From Xanthostigma xanthostigma (Eukaryota; Arthropoda; Insecta; Raphidioptera; Raphidiidae): a DNA stretch of 64,000 bases. How positions within the stretch are numbered: the first letter of the stretch is position 1; every line of letters starts with the position of its first letter. The position numbers and the translations under genes are program-made. The notes beneath the pieces were generated by a model that ran no database searches, was not told the DNA's origin, and saw only the letters and a list, made by a program, of their open reading frames with translations. Of the stretch, positions 10,697 to 22,345 are shown one piece after another. The stretch lies in assembly GCA_963575645.1 (NCBI GenBank), contig OY754466.1:42502001-42566000 (forward strand), written 5' to 3'.

Positions 10697-11018
10697 TCTA
10701 TACTAATATATAAAGCTGAAGAGTTTGTTTGTTCGAATTGAAACATTTTTTTTTGTCGGATCAGTAGCCCATTTATCGAGAAAGGCTATAGGCTATATAA
10801 TATCACGCTACGACCAATAGGAACGGAGCATCAATGAAAAATGTTGCAAAATGTAACTCAAAATTTGTCCGCCCGACAAAAACTTTTGAACGGTAACTCC
10901 GATCATCATGAAAATTGGACACAGCATTCATCTCGGTAAGCTAAGATGAATGTGCGTACTCATGTCCCTCCCTCCATTCGTTCCTTTGCACCCGGGTGAA
11001 ACCGGGCGGGATCGCTAG
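10697..11018 (+). mobile_element. Non-autonomous Helitron-like element (322 bp)
   Basis: Starts TCTATACTAATATATAAAGC after A (10696) and ends CTAG (11015-11018) before T (11019): the A|T target, TC start and CTRR end expected of Helitrons, with no TSD. A hairpin CCCGG-GTGAAA-CCGGG lies just upstream of the end. No Rep/helicase ORF. Related copies or ends occur at 44522, 48072, 53459-54899 and 61471-61823. Confidence 0.85.
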
Positions 11019-11024
11019 TTAATG

Positions 11025-11770
11025 ATAAAAAATGACAGCGTTAAATATTAATAATAGACGTTTCGACGCACGTTTTTGAATTTTTATTCGTGCAGTTTGG
11101 ACAGGTCTCCTAACGACCCAACACCCCAATTCAAATCATGACATCATATCTCCACTGCTATCCAACGTAACGAGGTAACCCTGGTGCAAATAGTAGAAAA
11201 GCATTCTGCGCACACAACTGCATATTTTCGTTCACATTTTCTCAGTCTCAAGGACATTGACAAAGACGAATGCATTTATTTTAATTGGCATCTGTTTCAG
11301 TTCATTTTGAGTTATGAGTCCGTGAACGTGCAGCGTAAACACAGAATTTAATGCAAGATATTTGTGGGTACGATGCGCTCTGCGATCACGTGACGGAATT
11401 AAATTAATTGTTAATGTATAGTGGGTGTACAAGAAATGTTAATTGTTGATTCCAAGGGCGATGGTTAATTCCAATGCCGTGACGGCCAGAGAGAGAGCGA
11501 GAGAGAAACGCAAACAGATAACATTGATTAACAAGCAAATGGCATAACCATGTTTTAATTTATGTTCAGTAATTACAATCGTTATTTAAAACACACCGCG
11601 CTTTCTTAGACACACTGATCCTGTATTCTTGACTCTCCAGTCTTCTTTAAGTTCTTCAACACTGTGATATGCACAACCCGCGTTTGTACAGGCTGGCTTT
11701 TTAAAACACGAACAACCTTTTATTTCGTAGAAAAAGTTTCGGACAAAAGTTGCAAAGAATCAAGGGGAAA
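11025..11770. other. Spacer with a short GA-rich tract
   Basis: A GAGAGAGAGCGAGAGAG tract sits near 11490. Otherwise no ORF or repeat structure is supported. Confidence 0.35.
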
Positions 11771-11773
11771 AAA

Positions 11774-12005
11774 CATCGGTGTAGTTCCAAATCTTCTTGG
11801 TTTCCGGGCTTGTATGCCGTGGTCCATTGGTATTTATACCTGACGTTTCGTCTACAACTGCGGTAGACATTATCAAAGGCGATGTGGGAGCGCTACCACA
11901 TCGCCTTTGATAATGTCTACCGCAGTTGTAGACGAAACGTCAGGTAATACCTATGGACCACGGCATACAAGCCCGGAAACCAAGAAGATTTGGATCAACA
12001 CCGGC
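11774..12005. repeat. Near-perfect palindrome, arms about 112 bp, Penelope-like motif
   Basis: Arms 11774-11887 and 11896-12005 are inverted copies separated by the 8-bp spacer GAGCGCTA. Each arm contains TCTACCGCAGTTGTAGACG followed by AAACGTCAGG. GTCTAC and GTAGAC form a stem directly before GAAAC, resembling stem II and the GAAA core of the minimal hammerhead ribozymes found in Penelope-like elements. The CUGAUGA half is degenerate (TTGATAA). Best read as a head-to-head remnant of a Penelope-like terminal repeat; the family call is tentative. Confidence 0.6.
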
Positions 12006-12009
12006 CGTG

Positions 12010-12740
12010 AAAGCCTACACACTTGGATAAATCGGTGTAATTGTTTTTTTCATTCACCTTTGAGATATCAAGGTCACATCCTCCTTTTAAAGGGGAATCC
12101 ATTTTTTTCGAATTATTGTTCTTTCGGTCAAAGAGATATAAGATAAAGATCTCTTAGAGATCTATCTTAGATACTAGATACTTTTGACTTTTGGGAAGAA
12201 TCTTCGTTTTCGGGTAGAGATAATTTCAATGCAAAATATCTAAGATACAAGTATTTAAGATGCGAAAATTACGATACCAAAAAATATCTTAAATAAAAGA
12301 TACTCCCCAGCTCTGGTTCAGAAGTATGCGCAGTGAAATTGTTGTTCAACAGCCGTCTTACCCAACTTCCTGATTTCATCAACTGATCTGTAAACCGTTT
12401 GCTGACAATCAGAAAAGTTTGCGGATAGTACGCGAATTTTTAATTTTAGGCAAGTCCTTCGATAGTTTTCAACTACAAATGCGTGCACGTGACAGCGTCC
12501 TAACATTCTAGACAGTTCTATAAGTACTGTTTTATTATTCCACTGTAATTGCATGCTCAAAACACGAATTCAGTTCAATATTGAAACTCAATAAGAAATA
12601 CATTTCTTTTTCTTCATGCCTTGATCGAACGTAGGTACATACTTTCGGTATCAATTGTAAGGCAGAAAGTCTAATATTTACGCATTGGTGGAATTACACG
12701 CACTGATGCGGGAAGTACGTACGTTCGGGAGGCAGTAAAG
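12010..12740. other. Spacer, nothing recognised
   Basis: Includes an AGATCT/ATCTTAGATACTAG-rich patch at 12130-12250. The 80-codon minus ORF at 12318-12560 has no family features. Confidence 0.35.
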
Positions 12741-13044
12741 AAATAAATATAGTTTAAAAAAAACTAAAAAACACGCTTTATATCGAACTAAAAAGTAAAA
12801 AATATTTTTTTTAAAATAAGCTCAAAACAATAATGAATAAAAAATACAAGTATTATTGTGAAAAAAGCGTGGGGCGCTTTGTTCCACATTTTCGTACATC
12901 GAGCGCCCCACGCTTTTTTCACAATAATACTTGTATTTTTTATTCATTATTGTTTTAAGCTTAGGTATTTAAAAAAAAATATTTCTTACTTTTTAGTTCG
13001 ATATAAAGCGTGTTTTTTATTTTTTTTTTAACTATATTTATTTT
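12741..13044. repeat. Long hairpin, arms about 138 bp, 23-nt loop
   Basis: Left arm 12741-12878 and right arm 12902-13044 are nearly exact inverted copies around the loop 12879-12901. The inner stem is GAAAAAAGCGTGGGGCGCT; the outer part includes ACGCTTTATATCGAACTAAA. The core GCGTGGGGCGCT resembles GCGTGGGGTGCTTGATAT near 42130, so it may be a palindromised MITE. A transcript would form a very stable double strand. Confidence 0.75.
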
Positions 13045-13101
13045 CCACTTTTTAGTTCGATTTATTGTAAAAAATTTGACGAAAAAAAACAATTTTTTTT
13101 T

Positions 13102-13189
13102 CGGCGTGGACGGGATTAGAACCCACGACCCATGATTCCGAGAGTTGACGTCAGCGAAGACCCGTGCCTTAGACCGCACAGCTAGCCAG
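13102..13189 (-). tRNA. tRNA-like (class II, Leu/Ser type) SINE head or pseudogene
   Basis: Read on the minus strand: an A box TGCGGTCTAAGGCAC, a long variable region, and a B box GTGGGTTCTAATCCC. The spacing and GGTCTAAGGC fit a class II tRNA. The acceptor stem does not pair well, so this is a tRNA-derived repeat head rather than a functional gene. A poly-T tract (A-rich on its own strand) follows downstream. Confidence 0.5.
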
Positions 13190-13256
13190 TGTACTTACAG
13201 TGCTGGCATTATACCACTATATAAACCACTTGCTGTAGTCCAAACGAGTTTACAAA

Positions 13257-13265
13257 CATACATAC

Positions 13266-13296
<31 letters not shown>

Positions 13297-13298
13297 CT
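13257..13298. repeat. (CATA)n microsatellite
   Basis: About ten tandem CATA units with one CTTA interruption. The same motif forms a longer array at 14604-14690. Confidence 0.9.
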
Positions 13299-13429
13299 AT
13301 GACGGTTAATTAGCCAATTTTTTTTTTTTTTTTGTAACCCAGTCAAAATTAACTCGTCTACAGGTTGCCAGCCGGCTAGCTTACTCAGCGGCGCGAGGTG
13401 TGGGTAAGCTGAAAGTAAATAAACAAATA

Positions 13430-14580
13430 AAAATGAAAGGTCAATCCATAATTCACACAACTCCTAATCATACACCGTACACCCTAATCAAACGAAATAG
13501 GCTGAAGCCTGAAATAGAAATCCTACCACCTACCACAAGACACTAAGACAAAAGACAACTAAAAAATAACAGCCAAAAGAATTGCTTCAATTTCGAAGGT
13601 TTAATAATATCGTACGTGTTTTAACCGACCGGTTATTATATGAAAGGGCGCCAAGACTGAAAACCGTACGAAGCCTTCTCAACTCGTCTACAGTGAGAGC
13701 TTTCGAAATTTGGGCAACTTCATCAAACTTAACAAAACTACCAATAACAATAATAAATAAGACTGACACAAATAACAACTGGTACCGAAGACACGACAAC
13801 AGAAAACAAATAAATAAATAAATAAATAACACACACCCCAACAAAACGTGCAATGAAAACACGCCAGTAGTAATACCGCAACCAAAACAAAATAAAAACT
13901 AACAATTTATATGCGTAATTGTTGTTAATAATGGCTTATAAAGCCTAGTATTTAATTGCTTATTATATTCCGCCACTCAGAACGTCGACAAAATACCAAT
14001 GAGTTCAAACAAAATTGTCTGCGATCTTAAATAAGCTTCAACTCCAACTATTTAACCAATCTTATTCAATATGGAATAACAGCAATAAGGTCCTTGTTGA
14101 TTATCACGGAGGGATAAAGAACCACAGATCCTTTTGTTAAAGTTCTTAATTACAGGGAGGACCAAGGTATCAAAAACAATGCCAAATCCACACTCCTAAC
14201 AACCAACAATGGAACTAACAATTGTATAATGTTCGGCAACAACTATAAACGCTGACCAACCAAAACTTCTAATCTCCAATACTCCAAAAAACTCTCAATC
14301 ATCTCACAACAATAAATTATATCGCAGTCTTTTTATCGCGATCCGCTCGCTACGACGACCAAATTGCCAGTCTTGTCCGTTCTCTATCACACAATTCAAA
14401 ACACCTAGTCGCGGACTTCGTCTCACTTGCACCGCCGTAGAAGCTATGCTGATGCTCTCCTTGTTCAGCGTTCTCTAGCAAAACCATTCCAATTCAAACA
14501 AGATTCGAAGTCATACAATGTTAAATAGTTTAACTTTGATATTTTTAATCATTGCCACGATATTATATTTTTGACAGGGG
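13430..14580. other. AC-rich, strand-asymmetric region
   Basis: The plus strand is strongly enriched in A and C for about 1 kb (for example ACACACCCCAACAAAACGTG), unlike the flanks. Such skew is typical of retroelement interiors or their long terminal repeats. I found no gag/pol reading frame, and the ORFs at 13582-13885 overlap on both strands without protein features. Near 14573 GACAGGGGCACAAAATTTTG could be a degraded primer-binding junction, but no matching LTR was found. Confidence 0.3.
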
Positions 14581-14603
14581 CACAAAATTTTGAATTGCTA
14601 CAA

Positions 14604-14690
14604 TACATACATACATACATACATACATACATACATACATACATACATACATACATACATAACTACATACATACATACATACAAACTTAC
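14604..14690. repeat. (CATA)n microsatellite, long
   Basis: About twenty CATA units with one AACTA interruption. Confidence 0.92.
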
Positions 14691-14699
14691 AAGTGAAAC

Positions 14700-16040
14700 T
14701 AATATAAAGCGTGTAAAAATAACCTTTTCTATGAACCGTCATTGAGCGAGTGAGATCGCATTTGGTCGGTTGTCTCCGTTTTGAGCATTTTTTATGGCTA
14801 CAACAGAGAGCAAACGAAACATAACTAATGCATTTTGTTTATATAAATACAAATCCGTAAATAGGTGTTTTATCAAAACATTTACGTCTATTTAATTGAT
14901 CTGTTAATTACGGAAATGTACACGCCATATAAAAAAGAAATCAACTGTTTATAAAAAAAAACCCTTTAATATCTTACACACAAATCTAAAAATAACCTTC
15001 CTATTGGGCGCCTGAATCATTCAGTTTTTAAGATTGTCATAACTGTTCAGCTGTTAAAAAGCGGATAAAATTTCAGTATTTAAATAAAATTTTTTCTAGT
15101 TCTTCAATCCATCCATCATTGTGTCCTTGTTATACATGTTTAAAAATTTTTAAAGTATTAAGAAGTTGGCACATGGGTCAATCCCTGAAGCCCTGAAGCT
15201 ATTGGTGTCGGAACAAAAAAAAAATAAATAAAATTTTACTCTTGTCTGAATGTATAAAACAATTACGAGTTCTCAAAACAAGAAGACATTTCGTATGCGT
15301 TTTTATGTATGCACGTGTGTAAAAATGCGTGTGTGTGAGTGCGTACGTTGTCTCCCAAGGATATTTGATTACTTCTCTCGCTCGGCACGACTCTACGAAG
15401 CGAGGGGCCGCCAGCCAACCAACTTTTAAACGGTTCTTGGTGCACATTTCACCAGTTCCTATCTCGATTTGTCAATACCAGTTGTGTAACAATTTCACAT
15501 CGACTTTTAAAACACATTTGGCAGCATGACGAAAAAGTAAACATTTATTTTTAAAAACTAACTTTTGGTTGAAAATTTCGCTCTTGAAACGATCATTTAA
15601 AAAGGTGGTCTCTACCCAAACACTACATCTGAGCACATTTTTTCACAGTCAGAATAGTTTCTTGTAACTCCAAGAATGATCACTCAAATTTTTAGCCGTT
15701 TGAGATTTTAGGTATTTCCCGAAGATCGTTCTTGGGCTATTAGCAAAGTTTCACGCATTAATCTCGGTTATCAATGTTTCGCCCACATGAGTTCACAGGG
15801 GAAGTGAAACTTCTTTAGTTATTAACTCGTTTCATTGATGCGTTATCCACATTGGGTTACCAAGCTTCCTCCTACATTTCTTCGCAGTTGAAGCATTTCC
15901 CCTTTCAAACGAAAAAGAAGTTTCACTTAAAAAAAGCCCAGGTACTCTTAAGAGATGTGCAAACATTCACATTTGAATACGATGACTGCAGTTACACATA
16001 ACCTCAATAATATTTTGGCATTTGACCAAAAACCGTTTAT
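14700..16040. other. Spacer, nothing firmly recognised
   Basis: A (TG)n-like patch lies at 15305-15345. A short inverted pair GTGAAACTTCTTT (about 15805) and AAAGAAGTTTCAC (about 15917) resembles the GAAGTGAAAACTTC end of repeat family B, but the rest does not match. ORFs here overlap on opposite strands and look spurious. Confidence 0.35.
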
Positions 16041-16044
16041 ATAG

Positions 16045-17710
16045 GCCATATACTTTTATTATATACTGAGCATAGGAACAAAATCGCAATCGAACCATTT
16101 AATTCAGCTTATTTATTCTCAAAACTGCCCCTAGTGGGAAAGTTTTGGGGTAGTTCTGATTTCTTTCATTCTACCTGTATTTTCGGGTCCTGAATCCGAA
16201 TCTGAGGTTTGCTAACAAAATATCGTGACGCAACATTGATAAAATCGCAAAAAAAGTGACTTTCTGCTTTTTTCTGAAGTTTTGCGTAAAACTCGAAACT
16301 ATTTACTTTTAGTAAATCACTTCTGTCTTTTTTTTAAGTCGTAAGAGCTCGGTTGGTTCTGATAAGCAAACGCATAAATAAAGACATAAAACTTTTGATG
16401 AAGAGAAATATAGTCCATATTATAATATATATTGTCCGAATAACCAGGGAATTACTTCGAAAAAAGAGACTCAGATATATGTTCGATATGCTTTGTTGCC
16501 TTCGCTCACCGCACATTGAGTAAATATAGACAAAGCTTCATATAGTAATTATTATATGTATGATATATAGGCCTTGGGCTTTATATAACTTCTGCAATAT
16601 TTTACCAAGTTACTATAGGAGAAATTGGGGAGAGAGGGATGAAGGTAAAGGTGAAAACATAATTCAAATGAAATCAGCCAAATGTATAGTATTTTAGATA
16701 ATTATATCGAAAGATGACTTTGAATTTTTAGTATCACTCAGCCTTTGCGTTTATTGGACATCGCAGTTCGTATCTTGATTTAAAGATCTTACAGTCAATA
16801 AATGTGCCGTTAAACATAGTTGAATGTTGTCTTGTCTATAGTTTGCAAGATCAAACGTAGATATTTAACATCTTTCTAATTTTATTAACTGCTTTGATCA
16901 GTAATATATTATGTGAAAACGATAAAAAACGCAATAAATCAAACATTTTTTGTAAGAACAATTTCGTATTTATAAGGTCACCGTTTATATTAATCATTTT
17001 GTGCCAATATAACACATATTATTGATAATAATAATTAATTATATTTTTCTAATAAATGTTAAATTTATTTTTCGGAGTTGTGAATTTCTACATGTATTTC
17101 TGTCGGTTTGTACCGACTGGCAGATTCTCTAATACAAATATACAGATATGCTGATGACCTCAGTTGCTGAGCGTCTATAATTTACAACCTATTTATCTCT
17201 TTAAACTTTCTATTGACTTATTGATACAAATCTGGCAAAAAAGCATAATATCCTAAGCAAACGTTTAATATAGTTCAATTTGTGAGCATCAGCTTTACAT
17301 GCGTGAAAACCATGCATATATCCATTAATTACCTATATGAATCATTGCCTATCTACTCAATGTGCGGTGAGTGAACGCAACAAAGCGTACCGAAAATATA
17401 TCTGCGTTTCTTTCTTCGATGTAATTCCGATGATAGGATTGGTTGGTGTACTTGCATTCAATCTGAATAAAGTATCTGTTTCAAAAACTTTTTCTTTTTC
17501 TATGACGTTAACATGGGCGTACCCAGCTTTTGGCCCAGGAGAAGGCAAATTAGAAATTTCTTAAGCCGGGTCCCCCGTGCTTGTTTTGCCCTCCTGGATA
17601 CGCCAGTGCTTATGGCGTAAAAAAAGACAGAAGTATATGTTTACATCCTAATAGTTCGATTGCGATTTTATTCCTATGCGCTTGGTATAGAATAAAAGTA
17701 TACTTATGGT
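16045..17710. repeat. Large diverged inverted repeat (arms about 500 and 380 bp)
   Basis: Left-arm landmarks recur inverted on the right: ATAGGAACAAAATCGCAATCGAAC at about 16072 against 17655-17682, AAAAAAGACAG-type at 16325 against 17618, and CTTCGCTCACCGCACATTGA near 16500 against TCAATGTGCGGTGAGTGAAC near 17357. Arms have substitutions and indels, so the structure is old. The spacer (about 16580-17310) is AT-rich without a convincing ORF. A small TIR element (17512-17607) interrupts the right arm. Confidence 0.6.
17512..17607. mobile_element. Short hAT-like remnant
   Basis: Starts CATGGGCGTACCCAG; the right end read inward is ACTGGCGTATCCAGGAGGGC. These near-matching inverted ends of about 15 bp, with internal GGCCCAGG/CCTCCTGG, fit a small hAT MITE. 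No clear 8-bp TSD is visible, so boundaries are approximate. Confidence 0.45.
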
Positions 17711-18011
17711 GAAAACAAAGTCAATTTCATTATACAGGGTGTATTATTTATTTGAGAACGTTGAACATTAATGAGTGTTATAACGTTAAATAACTAGCAC
17801 AAATAATATCTACTGATGAGTAACTAAATTAATGACTTTTAACCTTCAACAAAGGACAAAGATCCTTATTTCATCCTAAAGGAGTCAGGAGACGATGCCC
17901 ATTGTAATAAATACCAGCTGTAGGTACCCGACCACGCGTTGCTGAGGCTCAGTCTGGTTTGCGTCAGTCGCTGTTACGTTCAACACAAGGCGATCCCATT
18001 ATACCGTAAAA

Positions 18012-18286
18012 CAATGTTTCCCAAACTGTGGGTCGTGACCCACTGGTGGGTCGCGACAAGATTTTGAATGTATATTTTTGACAAAAATATGTGCTGTCCG
18101 TAGCGGTTAAAATAAATGTAAACAAAATGAAATAAGAAGATAAAAAGTATTTTTTTTTGTTGAGATATCTTTTCTGGCTATAGTCAAGTAATTCTGAGAA
18201 AATCAGTGCGCCGGGAATGAACTGGGTCACTGTAAATTGAGTTTCTAAAAATTGGGTCGCATTTATTAAACGTTTGGGAGCCCCTG
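18012..18286. mobile_element. Non-autonomous hAT-type element (275 bp)
   Basis: The perfect 8-bp TSD CCGTAAAA occurs at 18004-18011 and 18287-18294. The left end CAATGTTTCCCAAACTGTGG and right end (inward CAGGGGCTCCCAAACGTTT) are hAT-style ends. Subterminal GGGTCGTGACCC/GGGTCGC words occur on both sides. No transposase; the 88-codon minus ORF across it is incidental. Confidence 0.9.
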
Positions 18287-18294
18287 CCGTAAAA

Positions 18295-19600
18295 TATTTA
18301 GTACAGCGTGTGTTGCTTTAACATCCAACAGATCTAAGATCAAATTGTCACACCAGATTTTCCTTCAATGCGTTATTTAACATTAATTTAGAACAAAACC
18401 AATCAGGCGTGTTATAAAGAAAAGTTTAAAAATGGACAAAAGAAGATAATATAAAAGAAGGTCATTTTGCGCATGTAATACTCAATTTAAAGGTCATATT
18501 ATTATTATTATTATTTTTTACAATAAGTAATTAGTCTATGTCAATAGAAATTACATGCTATACAATGAAAAAAAAATATATATAACAATTAACAATAAAA
18601 AACGAATCGTGTCTATGAGTCGACTTTAGCGCAGCACTGGGCTCAGCAAACACAACAGCCCGACCTTGTCCAATTCCATTATTTTACGGTCGGTATTATG
18701 TTTTACAATTAGGAATTATTTTTCTATCACAACACACGCAATTTTTTTAACAATGGGATCAATTCTGCACCATTGTTACAGCTGTATTTATGATAAACAA
18801 TAATAATTATTCATAATGAACACGTTCAATTGTTCCAAAGATGGTGGCGAGATCCGCCAACAGATCGACAGTTACTGGCTAATATAATCCTAGCGTTGCT
18901 CGGATGCAACCTCAGATAAATAAAATAGAAAGGAATATACACATTTGCGCACATTTTTTGCTGCCGGAACTAATCACATTCTAAACGACACCGGTGAAAA
19001 CAAATCAATATCAATGTTGTCAAACTGAAACCCATCATTGAATGATGTACATAATTGATAAAACATATAGATTAATTGAAACGACACTATAGAAAAAAAC
19101 GAGCGATTTTCTCGCGTACGTACTGGATGTTGTCATCACAACATTGTATTAACTAAGATAGGGAATGTTAGGTGCATTTATATTTTATGGATCCAACTTA
19201 CGTTTGGCTTTTTAAATAAAAAAATCCAAGGGGATTGGCGTTCTGGTTTGAAAAAGTGCATATGTTAGAAGAAATGATACAATGATGAACAGGCTCTAAT
19301 AATACTATAAATAAATTATAAAGTATATTACGACAAGACCTACTGACTGACAAATCCGATATTTGGGTCAACCTTTTAATGTATTCGTTATGCCACTAAT
19401 AAACTGTCTAAAAGTGTCACGCAGATAGCCAAGTGCACATAATAATATCAGTGTTTTGCATGTTGGATAATCGTTTTAAGATGACGTGAATGTCAATGAA
19501 CTCGTCTGCTGATGAACGGAGGTTAAAACTGGCTGAAATCTTTATTTTATATCGGTTTTAATGTTTTCTTAAACTGTTTTCAATTTGTTTTCACCAATTT
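18295..19600. other. Spacer with a short (ATT)n tract
   Basis: An (ATT)n run lies at 18497-18515. No ORF above noise. GC-richer patches at 18620-18690 and 18830-18910 do not resolve into a known feature. Confidence 0.35.
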
Positions 19601-19604
19601 GCTC

Positions 19605-20460
19605 ATAGCCTAGTCAAGAACTGAGATATATGAGAAAAATAGACCGTAGCCTCCAAAAAATATGAGCAATAGCTTACTCGTTTCGGAAAAATATTCCGAA
19701 AAAGACGTTTTTCTTATTTTTTCGCCGACAAAAATTGCATTTGTTATTTTTTCTTGTTTTCAATGAAGATGGTTTTTCGAAAAAAAAACAATAATTTTGA
19801 AAATCAACATTAATTACTAACCATAGCAATTAACCATAAGACAAAAATTGGTTGTCTGTAAAGTCGGTTTACGGACGATAGTTTTACGTGATAACGTATT
19901 CCGTAATACACAACCTAAATTTTAGTAGCTGTCAAACTTGGGCCGAAGCATACTGCGCTCTCGCTTGCGTGCAGCTGGTGTTTCATCAATTTATAAGACG
20001 TTATCACGTCAAAAATATCAAAACTTTAATCTTTTAAATGTCTAGATGAAACCATATTTTTTTCAAATTTTAAATTGTTATTTAATACTAAAAAAAATTC
20101 CTTTATGTGTTGTAAGTACTCTATAAACAGTGCGTGGCGCTCGAGCTGCGCGGAACCCTATTTTCAACGTTAAATTAAAACTATAAGTACTATAGATAGG
20201 ATTCCGGGAGTGGGGCTTTATTATTAGAAATTTCCTCTTCTTTAAGAATCTTTTTACAATTTCCGCTATCGCTTATATTTCGAGTAATTGCCATAAATCT
20301 GGCGGGCTTTTTTGTCTTTCCGTTTTTTGTTAATAACAAATGCAATTTTTGTCGGCAAAAAAATAAAAAAAAACGTCTTTTTCGGAATAAGCTATTGCTC
20401 TATTTTTTGGAGACTTGGGTCTATTTTTCTCATATATCTGAGTTCTTGGCTAGGCTATCA
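19605..20460. repeat. Inverted-repeat element with about 150-bp arms, carrying a nested repeat
   Basis: The left arm (19605-19765, with TTCCGAAAAAGACGTTTTTC and GCCGACAAAAATTGCATTTG) is inverted in the right arm (20323-20460, CAAATGCAATTTTTGTCGGC and ACGTCTTTTTCGGAA). The family A copy 19848-20012 lies inside the loop. The 96-codon ORF at 20312-20602 simply reads through the right arm. Confidence 0.65.
19848..20012 (+). mobile_element. Repeat family A, copy 2 (internally deleted, 165 bp)
   Basis: Same ends as 2258-2502 (TTGGTTGTCTGTAAAGTCGG ... ACGTTATCACGTCAA) but lacking about 80 bp: part of the segment after GTATTCCG, the CTATCGCT block, and the AACGTTACGG / GTGTAA block. Shows the family exists in size variants. 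Confidence 0.7.
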
Positions 20461-20609
20461 TGTTTTGTTGTATTGCTGGAAACGTTTTTCTGTAGTCAGA
20501 CATTATTTTCCTGAAAATATTACATTCTCCAATAAAAAATCTAAATATGGTTGTCAGTTTAAATCTAAAAAACTATACGTACGGTTTTTTGACCATCACT
20601 AATCACTAA

Positions 20610-21860
20610 TCAGTAACCGGCATCTACTTTCTCAAACTGAATGTTATAAGTGATGCGTTGTATTTGCAATCGCTTTCTGATGTTCGCCAAAAAAAAATAC
20701 TGCATTCACCTCACCCACAATCTTAAGATCAGTCATTTCAACGTGAACGACTACTCATTTAACATTCATCTACAATAAACGACTTACCTACTTTTTATAA
20801 ATATTAAATAAATTTCGTTTCTTCTCATAATAATATGTAAAAATGTAAAAGATGCAGTGAGAGTAAAAATAATAGAATATTTAGGTAAAAGAAGCAACAA
20901 TCTGTAAAGGATATCTAGTTTTACGATGGTGATGATGATCGTAGACATCGCAGTCTCATCTCGCCTCAGCGAGAAATACCAGTCTCGTTCTCAATTCGAA
21001 TTTGAAGTCTAGAATTTTTGAAACTCTCATCTCGTGGCTTGTAAGATTATACACTATCCACACAGTGAGTTTCTTGATAGGATAATAACTATGGAAATCA
21101 TTAACGCATTACAGAAAATCGTTCCACATAAAATACCAAACATAGACCAAAAAACAACATACTTGATCAATAACGTATCGTCCAAATTTCATATTCGTCA
21201 CAGTTTTTGCAACATCAATTTCCTCGACATTAAGGTGCGAAGGTGTAAAGAAAATAATGGACCTTAATTTTTCTCTCTATTACTTCTAGAACATATATCA
21301 AACGCCAGAATTGCAGTACTCATATTTTGTATGCGAACCTAACTTGGGCGTTCGGTTCAATGTTGCATTTTGAGTGGAACGATTTTCCGTAATGCATTAA
21401 CGATTCAACAAAACTCATATATCGATCATATCATCCAAATACAATATCGCCTCCTAGTCTTTCCAAACGCGTTACATCACTTTCACCAATCAATTATGAC
21501 ATTCAACTATAGCGTGCATTTAATGATATATATAAGTCACGTGCAGCGCGCGATGGTCCCATCACCGAGTCCCAGTGGGGCGGCTCCGCGAGTTAACGAA
21601 TACGTGTCGACGTATTCGATATTATTCTCACGTCTGTCAATGACGTAACAGATGTACGCACGCTATGCAATGAAAATCAAACGTGGTATCGCCTTATTTT
21701 CTAAACTACGAAAATAAACTATTATCCGTACAACGCAGGCGACGATGTACGAATATTCACTATAAGCCTTTAACGAACGCCACAATTCATTGAAACTTGC
21801 TTCGAGTCGTCATCAGAGTTTCTTACAAAACGAAATGATAAAATGATATATTCAATTGGA
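20610..21860. other. Spacer with a possible TATA box and short palindrome
   Basis: TATATATAAGTCACGTGC at about 21526-21543 looks like a TATA box next to an E-box, and CGAATACGT-GTCG-ACGTATTCG (21597-21618) is a short hairpin. Downstream TGACGTAA resembles a CRE. Surrounding GC is higher than average. No supported exon follows, so promoter function is speculative. Confidence 0.2.
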
Positions 21861-21866
21861 ACGTCA

Positions 21867-22345
21867 ATTGCCCATCGATTGAATCCTCCAATCACGTAAA
21901 CATTGACAATCGCAAATGATCGTTTCGGGGACCCATAAAAATTAACGATGAAGGAATGTTTTGGTTGAGGATCATAAATAAATAAGCTTTACCAATGTTT
22001 CGCTAGTGGCCAACGTTTCGAAAAATTTATTTTCACCTTCAGGGCCTATGAACATGTATATATGTTTATAATTTAGATCATAATATTATATCTAACAGTT
22101 ACAATAAGTTTTTTTATTAGAACTACTATATAAATCTATTACATACCTCAAGCTGGTCGAAAGGTGGTAAATTGTTAAAACAACATACATGATCATATTA
22201 TATAAGAATTAACAGCGCTGTTTTTGTCTCGTGTACTGTTAAATCTGTTTAAAAGTGACAAAAAATTAACAGCACTATTCTTATGGGTCTCCGAAACGAT
22301 CAATTACGATTGTCAATGTTTACGTGATTGGAGATTTCAAATGAT
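21867..22345. repeat. Inverted repeat with about 80-bp arms, Penelope-like interior
   Basis: The left arm 21867-21945 is inverted at 22264-22345 (shared GATTGTCAATGTTTACGTGA). Between them, on the minus strand at about 22000-22040, lies CCTGAAGGTGAAAATAAAT followed by TTTTCGAAACGTTGG. This resembles the CUGA...GAAAC hammerhead-like junction with downstream AACGTTGG common in Penelope-like elements. The core is degenerate (CTGAAGG for CTGATGA), so cleavage activity is unlikely. Family call tentative. Confidence 0.5.

Noticed and set aside
13320-13333. T homopolymers here and at 22490-22523 as terminators
   Set aside because: Long T runs are everywhere in this AT-rich window and are not tied to a polymerase III gene with an intact structure.
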